From Acidobacteriota bacterium (GTDB taxonomy: Bacteria; Acidobacteriota; Terriglobia; Acidiferrales; UBA7541): 6,780 nt of DNA. The stretch lies in NCBI GenBank assembly GCA_016179005.1, contig JACOSF010000301.1, positions 1-6,780 on the forward strand, given 5' to 3'. Made by a program: the position numbers and the translations under genes. Of this stretch, positions 6,345 to 6,780 are shown one piece after another. How positions within the stretch are numbered: the stretch's first letter is position 1; every line of letters starts with the position of its first letter. The notes below the pieces were generated by a model. It saw nothing but the letters and a program-made list of their open reading frames with translations, did not search any database and had not been told where the DNA came from.

Positions 6345-6780
6345 ATGTGGGCTGAGATCCGCCGCTATCTCTTCTCGCGCTATTTGAACGTCCTGCTGGT
6401 CTTTGTTCCCGGGCTGCTTCTTCTGGAATATCGGGCTGCTTCTTCTGGAATATCTCCACGTGGGCGCGGTGTGGCTGTTTGCCGCGTCCGCGCTGGCGAT
6501 TGTGCCGCTGGCCGGGGTGCTGGGCGACGCCACGGAAGAGGTGGCCGCGCGCATGGGTCCCGCGGCGGGCGGGCTGCTGAGCGGCACGCTGGGCAACGCC
6601 ACGGAGTTAATCATTGCGCTGATGGCTATTCGCGCGGGTGAAATCGCGGTGGTGAAAGCCTCCATCACCGGCAGCATCCTGGGAAACCTGCTGCTGGTGT
6701 TCGGCCTGAGCGTGGTGGTCGGAGGAATGGGGCGGGTCAAACAGACGTTCGAGCGCACTCATGCCGGAGTGAACACGACG
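6345..6780 (+). CDS. cax: Ca2+/cation:H+ antiporter (CaxA type), frameshifted near its 5' end and cut by the window end
   Basis: CAX antiporters exchange cytoplasmic Ca2+ or related cations for protons across the inner membrane. The first frame (ATG 6345) encodes a plausible family N-terminus, MWAEIRRYLFSRYLNVLLVF, then loses the frame in an exact 22-bp tandem duplication (6410-6454) and ends as a 98-residue product at 6641. From 6433 the family sequence continues in another frame to the window end. Removing one 22-bp copy gives a clean 138-residue N-terminal stretch. In it, membrane segments fall near 13-30 and 33-52, and VLGDATEEVAARMGPAAGGLL is followed by the CAX signature GNATELIIAL at 76-85 with its key Glu80. 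Then VVKASITGSILGNLLLVFGL at 95-114 opens the next segment. Late in-frame starts (TTG 6403, GTG 6460) would omit the first membrane segment wholly or partly. It may be a pseudogene, a reversible slippage variant or a sequence error. Family identity is firm. Confidence 0.85.
6410..6454 (+). repeat. Exact 22-bp tandem duplication inside the antiporter gene
   Basis: The unit at 6411-6432 (starts GGGCTGCTTC, ends GGAATATC) is repeated without mismatch at 6433-6454. One extra matching C at 6410 makes a 45-bp tract of period 22. Because 22 is not a multiple of three, the second copy shifts the reading frame by +1. With a single copy, the codons for PGLLLLEY run directly into LHVGAVWLF in frame. This shows that the duplication is the whole cause of the frame break. 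Confidence 0.95.

Overview
The window is GC-rich and densely coding, with every gene on the + strand. It suggests a Gram-negative (diderm) bacterium, because it encodes a TonB-dependent outer-membrane receptor. That receptor carries an N-terminal carboxypeptidase-regulatory-like domain, a build very common in Acidobacteriota. The dxr–rseP–ispG order fits that phylum but is not unique to it, so the assignment is an inference.

Left half (1-3362): a tight gene run with gaps of 35, 18 and 15 bp, which looks like one operon. It holds the 3' end of dxr (MEP isoprenoid pathway), rseP (site-2 intramembrane protease), ispG (late MEP-pathway 4Fe-4S enzyme) and a Fur-family metalloregulator. Placing a Fur-type sensor behind an iron-sulfur enzyme gene is unusual enough to note.

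Middle (3363-6242): a 183-bp regulatory gap leads into a TonB-dependent receptor of about 898 residues. The gap holds a good sigma70-type promoter (TTGACA, 18-bp spacer, TACAGT) bracketed by TTGCAA-type hexamers. Four, one exact and three with one mismatch, stand at exact 11-bp steps upstream of the -35. Two exact copies form a perfect 7-5-7 palindrome at the expected transcription start. TTGCAA-N5-TTGCAA is, from memory, the operator form described for the nickel-responsive Fur-family repressor Nur of Streptomyces. The simplest reading is that the Fur-family protein encoded just upstream represses the receptor gene in response to a metal, possibly nickel. The receptor most likely starts at GTG 3546, after a clear ribosome binding site.

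Right end (6243-6780): a short intergenic stretch with a perfect 9-bp-stem palindrome leads into the 5' part of a Ca2+/cation:H+ antiporter (CaxA type). Its reading frame is broken by an exact 22-bp tandem duplication at 6410-6454. Removing one copy restores an uninterrupted family-typical N-terminus. The gene runs off the window.

The most interesting content is the regulator/operator/receptor module and the slippage-type duplication in the antiporter gene. I saw no tRNA, rRNA, CRISPR, transposase or phage gene.
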